Origin: an uncultured Ruminococcus sp.
GTDB lineage: Bacteria > Bacillota_A > Clostridia > Oscillospirales > Ruminococcaceae
DNA length: 13,030 nt
Reading direction: 5' to 3'
Assembly (NCBI GenBank): GCA_946629405.1
Contig: CAMOXW010000012.1
Span: forward strand, 1-13,030
Part shown: positions 6,256-13,030 of the stretch, in pieces
Numbering within the stretch: the first letter of the stretch is position 1
Layout: every line of letters begins with the position of its first letter
Made by a program: the position numbers and the translations under genes
The notes under the pieces: generated by a model
Seen by the model: only the letters and a program-made list of their open reading frames with translations
The model's database searches: none
Told to the model about the DNA's origin: nothing

Positions 6256-6283
6256 GTCAACTTTTTTTGCTCAAAAGGTTGAC
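6256..6283. promoter_or_regulatory. candidate BirA operator upstream of bioY
   Basis: GTCAAC (6256-6261) and GTTGAC (6278-6283) are inverted repeats with 16 bases between them. The arms extend to 10 of 11 matching positions (GTCAAC-T/C-TTTT). The right arm overlaps the bioY -35 box. The half-sites resemble the GTTAAC-type arms of Firmicute BirA operators at a similar separation. The assignment to BirA is inference from this resemblance and from the gene controlled. Confidence 0.6.
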
Positions 6284-6307
6284 ATTATCTGACCGTTATG
6301 CTATAAT
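6279..6307 (+). promoter_or_regulatory. bioY promoter, perfect consensus
   Basis: TTGACA (6279-6284), a 17-base spacer and TATAAT (6302-6307) match consensus fully, with an added extended -10 TG at 6299-6300. Transcription should start near 6314, only about 12 bases before the chosen ATG. The ribosome site therefore lies almost at the 5' end of the transcript. Confidence 0.9.
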
Positions 6308-6325
6308 AATATGCGAGGTGATAAT

Positions 6326-6880
6326 ATGTCAAATACTGCTGTCAGAAAAAGAACTGCATTTACTGTCAGAGAAATGGTCCTGATCGCCATGATGACCGCT
6401 GTTATGGTCATCTGCTCATGGATCTCGATCCCAGCAAGCGTTCCGTTTACGCTTCAGACCTTTGCTGTATTCACTGCCGTGCTGCTGCTGGGTCCGAAAA
6501 ACGGCTTCTTTTCGATACTTACCTATATGCTGCTCGGAGCGGTCGGAGTTCCGGTATTCGCTGGTTTCAAGGGAGGTCTCGGAGTGCTCGTCGGAAGCAC
6601 AGGCGGCTACCTGCTCGGATTCCTGCTCACGCCGCTGCTTTGCCTGCTGGTGAACAAGCTCTTTGGCGAGCATATCGTCCTGACCGTCATCACAATGGTC
6701 ATCGGACTTTTCCTTTGCTACACTATCGGCACGGTCTGGTTCATTCATGTCAGCACAAAAGCTGTAACCGTCCGTCAGGCGCTCAAGTGGTGCGTTATCC
6801 CATTCGTTATTCCTGATCTTATGAAACTTGTACTTGCAGTTGTGCTGTCATACAGGCTGAAAAAGCATATCAGGCTATAA
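6326..6880 (+). CDS. bioY: biotin ECF transporter S component BioY
   Basis: BioY is the membrane-embedded biotin-binding subunit of an energy-coupling-factor transporter. It works with shared EcfA/A'/T modules, which are not in this window. The 184-residue protein is almost wholly hydrophobic, with about six spans. It shows the family signature VPFTLQTFAV (39-48), LLGPKNGFFS (54-63), the GAVGVPVFAG segment (71-80), GSTGGYLLGF (90-99) and a C-terminal IPDLMKL (162-168). I chose ATG 6326, with GAGGTG 5 bases upstream (6315-6320). The in-frame ATG at 6311 lies upstream of the predicted transcription start and lacks a ribosome site. Regulation by BirA is suggested by the dyad over the promoter. 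The gene ends at a terminator and appears monocistronic. Confidence 0.95.
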   Translation: MSNTAVRKRTAFTVREMVLIAMMTAVMVICSWISIPASVPFTLQTFAVFTAVLLLGPKNGFFSILTYMLLGAVGVPVFAGFKGGLGVLVGSTGGYLLGFLLTPLLCLLVNKLFGEHIVLTVITMVIGLFLCYTIGTVWFIHVSTKAVTVRQALKWCVIPFVIPDLMKLVLAVVLSYRLKKHIRL

Positions 6881-6887
6881 AAAGAGT

Positions 6888-6913
6888 AAAGGGACGCAAT
6901 TGCGTCCCCTTTT
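6888..6913. terminator. bidirectional terminator between bioY and the patatin gene
   Basis: GGGACGC-AATT-GCGTCCC (6891-6908) is a perfect 7-bp hairpin flanked by AAA on the left and C plus TTTT on the right. It can therefore act for both convergent genes. It starts 7 bases after the bioY stop and abuts the patatin stop. Confidence 0.85.
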
Positions 6914-7759
6914 CTATCCCAGAAATCTGATTATATCATCAAGGCGCTCCGTACAAGCCGCTCTGCCAAGACGGTAGACCTCCCGCAGGACCTCAGGATC
7001 ATGTTCGACATGATTTATAGGAAGCTTCTCCGCAGGTGCAATAACGATTGCCCTGCCTTCCTCCTCAGCAGCACGGACATACCTCAGCTCTGCGTTGTAC
7101 ATATTGTGGCGGTCAGCGATTGCCCTGATAAGGTTAGGATACTTGCTCATCGTGACTTTCAGCAGTTTCAGGCTGCGGGTCTGTTTTTTGCGGTAATCCC
7201 GCGGCTGTGTAAGAACTACAAGATTCCGCTCAAAGCCCGTTTTTTCCATGAATCTCAGTGGGATGGAATCAGATATCCCACCGTCAAGGAGCTTCCTTCC
7301 TTCTATCTCGACAACCCGTGAGGCAAGCGGCATCGAAGCCGAAGCTCTCATCCATTCAAGGAAGCTGTCATCTGCCTTGCTGCACTTGCGGTAAACAGCC
7401 TTCCCGGTCTCAATATCAGTGCAAACCATATAAAACTCAACAGGCGAGCTTTCATAGGTCTCGCGGTCAAAAATATCGAGCTCATCAGGGATGGTGTGAT
7501 AGCAGAACTCCGCGTTGTACAGATCGCCGGTTTTAAGATATGAGCGAACGCTGCAATAGCGCTTATCTCTTGCAAACCGGGTATTATAACGAATCGCACG
7601 CCCCGGCTGATTGGATTTATAATTGCAGCCAAAGCACGCTCCTGCCGATACTCCGACTATACCGTCGAACTGGACACCGTTTTCCATGAGTACATCCATA
7701 ACTCCGGCTGTAAACAGACCGCGCATAGCGCCGCCTTCAAGTACAAGTCCTTTTTTCAT
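6914..7759 (-). CDS. patatin-like phospholipase family protein
   Basis: This 281-residue protein is a predicted serine acyl hydrolase of the bacterial patatin family (YjjU/RssA-like), likely acting on lipid acyl esters; the substrate is unknown. The Ser-Asp dyad is visible: oxyanion motif EGGAMRG (8-14), nucleophile elbow GVSAG with Ser38 (36-40), and the DGG motif with Asp159 (159-161). The segment RASASMPLASRVVEIEGRKL (138-157) is also typical. There is no signal peptide or clear membrane span, so it is probably cytosolic or peripheral. Start ATG 7759 follows AAGGAG. It lies downstream of the lipoprotein gene on the same strand. The gap holds only a hairpin with a short T-run and no obvious promoter, so it may depend partly on read-through. 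Confidence 0.9.
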   Translation of the reverse strand: MKKGLVLEGGAMRGLFTAGVMDVLMENGVQFDGIVGVSAGACFGCNYKSNQPGRAIRYNTRFARDKRYCSVRSYLKTGDLYNAEFCYHTIPDELDIFDRETYESSPVEFYMVCTDIETGKAVYRKCSKADDSFLEWMRASASMPLASRVVEIEGRKLLDGGISDSIPLRFMEKTGFERNLVVLTQPRDYRKKQTRSLKLLKVTMSKYPNLIRAIADRHNMYNAELRYVRAAEEEGRAIVIAPAEKLPINHVEHDPEVLREVYRLGRAACTERLDDIIRFLG

Positions 7760-7797
7760 ATTTTCTCCTTACCCGGCACGAGCTCTCTCATACCGCC

Positions 7798-7822
7798 AAA
7801 AGGACTGCATACAGCAGTCCTT
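7798..7822 (-). terminator. weak terminator or attenuator between lipoprotein and patatin genes
   Basis: On the minus strand AAGGACTGC and GCAGTCCTT (7822-7814 with 7808-7800) form a perfect 9-bp stem with a 5-base loop. The run after it is only TTTT, including the end of the stem, before GG. It begins 5 bases after the lipoprotein stop. The short U-tract suggests incomplete termination. Confidence 0.7.
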
Positions 7823-7826
7823 GTTG

Positions 7827-8618
7827 TCAATCAAATTCAATAAAATAAACCAGATCCATTCCCATTGCAGTTGAATAGGAAAGATACCATTTTCCGTCAA
7901 GCTCAACGAACGCTGCACTGTTTCCGGTGAAGGTCTCGCCGTTTGTCTCATCATTGTAGAACATATACTGACATATGCAAGCCCTTGTGAAGGATGTTCC
8001 GAGGTCCTTGTTGAAAGCTTCAAGCTCCTCCCCGGATATCTCAGAGAGCTCATCATCGGGAATACTGAACGTCCATACATCGTCCTCGCCGTCTGAATAG
8101 TGCTCCATTATCTCCCCGATATTGTCCATTGAAGCATTCAGAGCGCTTATCACGGATTCTTTCCGGAACACCTTCGCGGGGTCCCTTCCTTCAAGCTCAT
8201 CCTTGATAAGCTCGCTGTAAGCCTTCATTTCACCCGGCTCAAACATTGCATAGACCTTTTCGGCATCGTGGTCAAGGTAAGCCTGATAGAAAGCCTCAGC
8301 AAGATCAGCACAGGCAGGTCTTTCCCTCTTTGCGGGGGCCTCAGTAGTCTGCTCAACAGCCTCCGTTGTGTTCTCATCCGCCGAAGTAGTCGTCACGGAG
8401 GTAGTGCTTGCGGTCGCTGCTGAGGTAGTCGCAGTCGTTGTCTTTTGTGTCGAAACGTAGGTTTCCGTCGTGACAGATGTGCTCACTGTCTCTGAGGTGC
8501 TCGCCTCACTGATTGAAACAGAAGCTTCTTCCGCTCCGGAGCCGCTGTTCTTTTTTCCGCAGCCAGCCGTAAGTACGAGCACAGCTGCCAGCAAAACAGC
8601 AGTCTTATGTATACTCAT
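7827..8618 (-). CDS. Ser/Thr-rich lipoprotein of unknown function
   Basis: This 263-residue protein has a lipoprotein signal: a short basic start, a hydrophobic core (7-16) and the lipobox LTAGC with Cys20 as the lipidated residue. It should be anchored to the outer face of the membrane. Residues 25-95 are an extended Ser/Thr/Ala/Glu-rich linker, typical of wall-spanning spacers. The rest (about 100-263) is an acidic globular domain I do not recognise. It opens with DLAEAFYQAYLDHDAEKVYA, which resembles small NTF2-like or DUF-type lipoprotein domains, but this is only an impression. Start ATG 8618 lies one base after the stop of the upstream LRR gene, with AAAAAGGA upstream inside that gene, so the two are translationally coupled and likely work together. 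Confidence 0.85.
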   Translation of the reverse strand: MSIHKTAVLLAAVLVLTAGCGKKNSGSGAEEASVSISEASTSETVSTSVTTETYVSTQKTTTATTSAATASTTSVTTTSADENTTEAVEQTTEAPAKRERPACADLAEAFYQAYLDHDAEKVYAMFEPGEMKAYSELIKDELEGRDPAKVFRKESVISALNASMDNIGEIMEHYSDGEDDVWTFSIPDDELSEISGEELEAFNKDLGTSFTRACICQYMFYNDETNGETFTGNSAAFVELDGKWYLSYSTAMGMDLVYFIEFD

Positions 8619-8619
8619 A

Positions 8620-10206
8620 TCAATAATCCTTTTTCTTTCCGCACAGCTTGCAGGTCTTTCCGATGAGCTTGAAATCTCCTCCGCAGAAGGAGCACTTGTT
8701 TTCCGATTTCCATTTCTCGCTCATTGAAGCCTGATATGCCGGGAACATTTTAAGATTGTCCATGAGATAGGTCCATGTGATATTCAGAAGATTCGGACAG
8801 TCATTGAACGGAGTTGTTATCTTCTTTACAGAGCTCGGTATTTTAAGCGATTCAAGACTTGCACAGCCGGTGAAATCGCCGATAGTCTGAGTTCCCTCCG
8901 GAATATTTATAGCCTTGAGATTTACACATCCGCGGAAGCCGTCCACCTTAGTAACGCTGTAGGGTATCGAAACCGTGCGGAGCGATACACAATCCTTGAA
9001 GGCAAATTCCTCTATCGTCTTCACGGTCTTGGCTATCGTGAGATTTGCAAGGCTCGTACAGCCGGAGAAGGCATTGCTCTCAATAGCAGTTACGCCGTCC
9101 GGTATTTCGATAGTCTCGATATTCTCGCACCCGGCAAAGGCATATTTGCCGAGAACTTTAAGGGTATTTGGAAGCCATATCTCCCTGAGGCTCTTACAGC
9201 CGGAGAAAGCAAAGGCTCTTATATCGGTTATACGGTTCGGCATCTGAACGCTCTCAAGGCTCTCGCACTCTGCGAATGTACTCTCTGCGATCACAGTTAC
9301 AGAGTTCGGGATGAATATGCTTTTGAGCTTCACACAGCCTCTGAATGCCCATTCACCGATCTTTATAAGGCTTACAGGGATTCTTATCTCCTCAAGTGCA
9401 GTACAGTTCCTGAATGCGTACTCGCCGATAATGGTCAGACCTACGGGCAGAACAATAGACTTTACAGTTGAGCAGTCCTCGAATGCGTGGTCAGCGATCT
9501 CGCGGACATTCTGCGGAAGCTCGATATGCTCCGCCTTGCCGTTGTACTTTTCAAGAACGTCATACTTCATAACGAAGCTGGAGCTTATCGGCGGTTTTGC
9601 AGGTGCTGGAGCTGCCTTGACCTCCTCAGGCTTAGGAGCTGCCTTGACTTCCTCAGGCTTGGGAGCTTCCTTGACTTCCTCAGCCTTGGGAGCTGCCTTT
9701 ACTTCCTCAGGCTTGGGAGCTTCCTTCACTTCCTCAGCCTTGGGAGCTTCCTTCACTTCCTCAGGCTTGGGAGCTGCCTTGACTTCCTCAGGCTTGGGAG
9801 CTTCCTTCACTTCCTCAGGCTTGGGAGCTGCCTTGACCTCCTCAGGCTTGAGAGCTGCCTTGACCTCCTCAGGCTTAGGAGTTTCCTTCACTTCCTCAGG
9901 CTTGGGAGCTGCCTTGACTTCCTCAGGCTTAGGAGCTGCCTTGACTTCCTCAGCCTTGGGAGCTTCCTTCACTTCCTCAGGCTTAGGAGCTTCCTTCACT
10001 TCCTCAGGCTTGATCTTGATGCTCGCCTTCTTTATCTCTACCTTCTTGACAGAGCCGGCGTCGTCAGACTTGCCCTCATTAAAAAGCGCAATAGCTTTCT
10101 CAACAATAAAAGGCTTGCGGCAGAATTTGCACACCCATGCATCCTCTGTATCGTTTACCTTTACCTTTTTCTTACATTTGTAGCACTTTGCAAATACATA
10201 CGCCAT
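8620..10206 (-). CDS. zinc-ribbon, KPEEVK-repeat, BspA-type leucine-rich repeat protein
   Basis: This 528-residue protein has four parts. Residues 1-40 form an N-terminal zinc ribbon with C8-x2-C11 and C26-x2-C29, ending in the PFIVEKAI stretch seen after such ribbons in clostridial proteins. Residues 66-200 are fifteen 9-residue KPEEVKxAP repeats, rich in Lys, Glu and Pro. Residues 225-473 hold about eleven LRR_5/BspA-type repeats, mostly 23 residues, of the form IxIPxxVxxIgxxAFxgCxxL with a conserved Cys. The last three are shortened to 21-22. Residues 505-522 form a second CxxC...CxxC ribbon near the C-terminus. No signal peptide or anchor is seen, unlike most BspA-like surface proteins. 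It is therefore predicted cytosolic, a scaffold or protein-binding protein of unknown role. Start ATG 10206 follows GGAGGG by about 8 bases. Confidence 0.88.
   Translation of the reverse strand: MAYVFAKCYKCKKKVKVNDTEDAWVCKFCRKPFIVEKAIALFNEGKSDDAGSVKKVEIKKASIKIKPEEVKEAPKPEEVKEAPKAEEVKAAPKPEEVKAAPKPEEVKETPKPEEVKAALKPEEVKAAPKPEEVKEAPKPEEVKAAPKPEEVKEAPKAEEVKEAPKPEEVKAAPKAEEVKEAPKPEEVKAAPKPEEVKAAPAPAKPPISSSFVMKYDVLEKYNGKAEHIELPQNVREIADHAFEDCSTVKSIVLPVGLTIIGEYAFRNCTALEEIRIPVSLIKIGEWAFRGCVKLKSIFIPNSVTVIAESTFAECESLESVQMPNRITDIRAFAFSGCKSLREIWLPNTLKVLGKYAFAGCENIETIEIPDGVTAIESNAFSGCTSLANLTIAKTVKTIEEFAFKDCVSLRTVSIPYSVTKVDGFRGCVNLKAINIPEGTQTIGDFTGCASLESLKIPSSVKKITTPFNDCPNLLNITWTYLMDNLKMFPAYQASMSEKWKSENKCSFCGGDFKLIGKTCKLCGKKKDY
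9607..10011 (-). repeat. 15-copy 27-bp in-frame tandem repeat
   Basis: Fifteen head-to-tail 27-bp units encode KPEEVKxAP, with only few variants: Pro or Ala at position 2, Glu or Ala at position 7, one Thr and one Leu. Near-identity at the DNA level suggests recent expansion by slippage or recombination. Because the unit is a multiple of three and GC-balanced, the opposite strand is also open in more than one frame, which is a by-product. Confidence 0.92.
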
Positions 10207-10242
10207 TAGTTCTTCCCTCCGGTTTTTAAAAATGCTAAGTTT

Positions 10243-10271
10243 ATTATACTACAAATCGCTTTATTAGTCAA
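10243..10271 (-). promoter_or_regulatory. promoter of the LRR-lipoprotein operon
   Basis: On the minus strand TTGACT (10271-10266), a 17-base spacer and TATAAT (10248-10243) form a near-perfect sigma-A promoter. The predicted start near 10236 gives a leader of about 30 bases. Confidence 0.85.
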
Positions 10272-10322
10272 CAAAAACGCCATTTTTTGTTTTTGCAGAA
10301 CAAATATTTGTCAACCTTCAAC

Positions 10323-10351
10323 AAAAAAAGCGGCTGATTTTATACAGCCGC
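10323..10351 (-). terminator. terminator of carB
   Basis: On the minus strand GCGGCTG and CAGCCGC (10351-10345 with 10336-10330) form a 7-bp stem with an 8-base loop, followed by seven T residues (10329-10323). It begins 9 bases after the carB stop codon. Confidence 0.9.
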
Positions 10352-10359
10352 CAAATTAT

Positions 10360-13030
10360 TTAAATTTTAGTAATATCTACAAGCTCAACATCATTGATAG
10401 TACGTCCTGATTCAAGCACTTTCACAAGTGATTTCGCCGTATCTATCGCTGTAAGGCTGCATATCGAACGCTCAATAGATTTTCTTCTCATTTTTACGCT
10501 GTCACGCTCCGGAAGCCTTCCCTTTGCTGAAGTCGAGATAACGTAGTGTATCTTTCCGCTGTCAAGAAGTGTCTCCACGTTCGGCTCACCGTCGGATATT
10601 TTACGGACAAGGTTTGCCGCGATCATATTCCTGTGGAGAACGCTCTGTGTTCCGGATGTTGCATAGAGTTCAAATCCCATCTGCTCAAATTTATCGGCAA
10701 TAGGCAGCAGCTCACGCTTGTCAGAATCGCGTACAGACAGCAGCACTCCCCCCTCACGCTTCAGATCAAAGCCCGCTGCAATAAGTCCCTTGAGAAGTGC
10801 ATCCTCAAGGTTTCTGCCGATACCGAGACACTCACCTGTTGATTTCATCTCAGGTCCGAGCATAGTGTCAACGTCTGTGAGCTTCTCAAAGCTGAATACC
10901 GGCACCTTTACAGCAACATAATCACCTGCCGGATAAAGTCCGCTCTCATAGCCCATGTCTTTCAGTTTAGCGCCAAACATTATCTTGGTAGCGATGTCGA
11001 CCATAGGAATACCTGTGACCTTGCTGATATACGGCACTGTACGCGATGAACGCGGATTTACCTCAATAACGAATACTTCGTGATTATATACAACATACTG
11101 GATATTGACAAGACCGATAACATTGAGCTCCTTTGCGAGAAGCCTTGTGTATTCAACGATAATTCGCTTGATACGCTCGGAAAGATGCTGTGCAGGATAG
11201 ATAGAGATAGAGTCGCCCGAATGAACGCCGGCACGTTCGATATGCTCCATAATTCCGGGGATAAGGAAGTCCTCACCGTCACAGATAGCATCGACCTCGA
11301 CCTCTGTACCCATCATATACTTGTCGATAAGCACAGGATTATCGATGTTGTGGCTCATAATGATACCCATATACTCAACAACATCAGCGTCTGAGTGAGC
11401 GATTATCATATTCTGTCCGCCGAGAACGTATGACGGACGAAGAAGTACAGGATATCCGAGGTCCTGAGCAGCTTTGAGAGCCTCCTCAGTGCTCATTACC
11501 GTGTGACCGGCAGGACGCGGTATCCCACACTTTTCAAGTACTTCATCGAAGCGCTCTCTGTCCTCAGCTGCATCTATCATATCAGCTGATGTACCGAGTA
11601 TCCTTACGCCCATATCTGAAAGGTAGCGTGTAAGCTTGATAGCAGTCTGTCCGCCGAACTGAACTACAACACCGTATGGCTGTTCGGTTTCGATAATGGA
11701 CTGAACGTCCTCCTTTGTGAGCGGGTCGAAATAAAGTCTGTCGCCGGTATCGAAGTCAGTGGAAACAGTTTCGGGGTTGTTATTGCAGATAACAGCCTCA
11801 TATCCGAGTTCCTTCAGTGTCCATACACAGTGTACAGAACAGTAGTCGAACTCGATGCCCTGACCGATACGGATAGGTCCGCTGCCGAATACGATGACCT
11901 TCTTTTTGCCCTTGTCAGTACGCTCAATGAACTGCTTTGCCTCATTCTCCTCATCGAATGTTGAATAGAAATAAGGTGTTTCAGCCTTGAACTCGCCCGC
12001 ACAGGTATCAACCATTTTATAGACAGCGCTCTTGTGCTTAGGGCACTTCTGTCCGGAAATACGCTCTATCGTGCTGTCAAGATAACCGTACTGCTTTGCT
12101 ATATCGTACTTTTCCTCAGTCAGCTCAGTGCCGTCAGCAAGCCATTTTTCAAGCTCAACAAGGTTCAGCAGCTTATAAAGGAACCAGTTGTCGATCATTG
12201 TGATCTCGTGGATCTCCTCAGGGGTGATACCGCGCTTGAGCGCCTCAAATACGCAGAATGAACGCTCGTCGTCAATAACGTGAAGCTTCTCGCGTATCTC
12301 ATCAGTTGTGAGCTTTTCAAATTTTTTGAGGTTCATTGTGTCAAGTCCGAGTTCTATGGAACGGACAGCCTTCATCATAGCCTGCTCGAAGCTTGTACCG
12401 ATAGCCATTACCTCACCGGTAGCCTTCATCTGTGTGCCGAGTGTACGCTTAGCGTAAACAAATTTATCGAATGCCCACTTCGGGAACTTTATTACAACAT
12501 AGTCAAGTGCAGGCTCAAAGCAGGCATAGGTCTTGCCTGTTACCTGATTTATGATCTCATCAAGGGTATAGCCGATAGCAATTTTAGCGGCAGTCTTTGC
12601 GATAGGATAGCCGGTTGCCTTTGAAGCAAGCGCAGATGAACGTGATACACGGGGATTTACCTCGATAACAGCGTATTTGAAGCTTGTCGGATGAAGCGCA
12701 AACTGACAGTTGCAGCCTCCCTCGACCTTGAGTTCCTTGATGATGTTTATAGCAGCGGTACGGAGCATCTGATACTCCCTGTCGCTGAGGGTGACTGCCG
12801 GAGCGATAACGATACTGTCACCGGTATGTACACCGACAGGATCAAAGTTTTCCATCGAGCAAACGGTGATAACATTGCCCTTAGCGTCACGGATGACCTC
12901 AAACTCGATCTCCTTCCAGCCGCTTATGCACTTTTCAACGAGTATCTGTGTAATAGGTGAAAGGCGAAGTCCGTTTGTGGCAATATCGCGGAGTTCAGCC
13001 TCATTCTGAGCAATACCGCCGCCTGTTCCG
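10360..13030 (-). CDS. carB: carbamoyl-phosphate synthase large subunit, partial (N-terminus beyond window edge)
   Basis: CarB makes carbamoyl phosphate from ammonia (delivered by CarA), bicarbonate and two ATP, feeding pyrimidine and arginine synthesis. The frame is open to the right edge, giving about 889 of the usual 1065-1075 residues. The end of the first ATP-grasp half is visible ([17 protein letters not shown], then [17 protein letters not shown] and [19 protein letters not shown]). After the oligomerisation region the second half begins with [20 protein letters not shown] and [19 protein letters not shown], and includes [19 protein letters not shown]. The C-terminal methylglyoxal-synthase-like regulatory domain ([13 protein letters not shown]) is complete. 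ATG 12855 is an internal Met, not a start, because conserved sequence continues upstream in frame. carA would be expected further right. The gene ends at its own terminator. Confidence 0.97.
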   Translation of the reverse strand, partial: GTGGGIAQNEAELRDIATNGLRLSPITQILVEKCISGWKEIEFEVIRDAKGNVITVCSMENFDPVGVHTGDSIVIAPAVTLSDREYQMLRTAAINIIKELKVEGGCNCQFALHPTSFKYAVIEVNPRVSRSSALASKATGYPIAKTAAKIAIGYTLDEIINQVTGKTYACFEPALDYVVIKFPKWAFDKFVYAKRTLGTQMKATGEVMAIGTSFEQAMMKAVRSIELGLDTMNLKKFEKLTTDEIREKLHVIDDERSFCVFEALKRGITPEEIHEITMIDNWFLYKLLNLVELEKWLADGTELTEEKYDIAKQYGYLDSTIERISGQKCPKHKSAVYKMVDTCAGEFKAETPYFYSTFDEENEAKQFIERTDKGKKKVIVFGSGPIRIGQGIEFDYCSVHCVWTLKELGYEAVICNNNPETVSTDFDTGDRLYFDPLTKEDVQSIIETEQPYGVVVQFGGQTAIKLTRYLSDMGVRILGTSADMIDAAEDRERFDEVLEKCGIPRPAGHTVMSTEEALKAAQDLGYPVLLRPSYVLGGQNMIIAHSDADVVEYMGIIMSHNIDNPVLIDKYMMGTEVEVDAICDGEDFLIPGIMEHIERAGVHSGDSISIYPAQHLSERIKRIIVEYTRLLAKELNVIGLVNIQYVVYNHEVFVIEVNPRSSRTVPYISKVTGIPMVDIATKIMFGAKLKDMGYESGLYPAGDYVAVKVPVFSFEKLTDVDTMLGPEMKSTGECLGIGRNLEDALLKGLIAAGFDLKREGGVLLSVRDSDKRELLPIADKFEQMGFELYATSGTQSVLHRNMIAANLVRKISDGEPNVETLLDSGKIHYVISTSAKGRLPERDSVKMRRKSIERSICSLTAIDTAKSLVKVLESGRTINDVELVDITKI

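Noticed and set aside
9311..10209. Long open frames on the plus strand opposite the KPEEVK repeat (up to 290 codons)
   Set aside because: They arise because the 27-bp repeat unit is a multiple of three and has no stop in several frames. The products are low-complexity, lack a convincing ribosome site, and lie opposite a gene with clear domains and promoter.
10360..12855. carB beginning at ATG 12855 as a complete 831-residue protein
   Set aside because: Conserved CarB sequence continues in frame upstream to the window edge, so this Met is internal and the gene is simply cut by the window.

Overview
The window looks like a chromosomal segment of an anaerobic Gram-positive Firmicute. A Ruminococcus-like member of the Oscillospiraceae is my best guess. 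Support is the moderate GC content, strong AGGAGG-type ribosome sites, textbook sigma-A promoters, a BspA-type leucine-rich repeat protein, a Ser/Thr-rich lipoprotein and the gene content overall. No RNA genes, insertion sequences, phage genes or CRISPR arrays were seen. Both ends cut through genes: tmcAL on the left and carB on the right.

Left part (1-2918): tmcAL (minus strand, C-terminal part off the window) is divergent from ackA, which has its own promoter and terminator. Both enzymes handle acetate and ATP. Convergent with ackA is an unusual one-component regulator with an AraC-type DNA-binding domain fused to a C-terminal GGDEF domain. An ideal internal Shine-Dalgarno and ATG lie exactly at the domain junction, so a free GGDEF protein could also be made.

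Middle part (2919-6880): a well-formed promoter carrying two palindromes drives a 50-codon hypothetical small membrane protein, which overlaps the start of an 85-residue CxxC heavy-metal-associated protein. Convergent with this is an 809-residue P-type cation ATPase of the CtpE-like type, with a hairpin in its leader. Divergent from the ATPase is bioY, the biotin ECF substrate-binding component. Its consensus promoter is overlapped by a dyad that resembles a BirA operator.

Right part (6881-13030), all minus strand: a zinc-ribbon/repeat/leucine-rich-repeat protein with no signal peptide is translationally coupled to a Ser/Thr-rich lipoprotein. After a short-tailed terminator comes a patatin-family phospholipase-like gene. 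At the far right is carB, encoding the large subunit of carbamoyl-phosphate synthase. It lacks about 170-180 N-terminal residues because the window ends.

Most of the window is ordinary housekeeping. The parts most worth a second look are the AraC-GGDEF fusion with its internal start, the two-palindrome promoter of the metal-binding operon, the BirA-like dyad at bioY, and the cytosolic-looking zinc-ribbon/KPEEVK-repeat/LRR protein paired with a lipoprotein.
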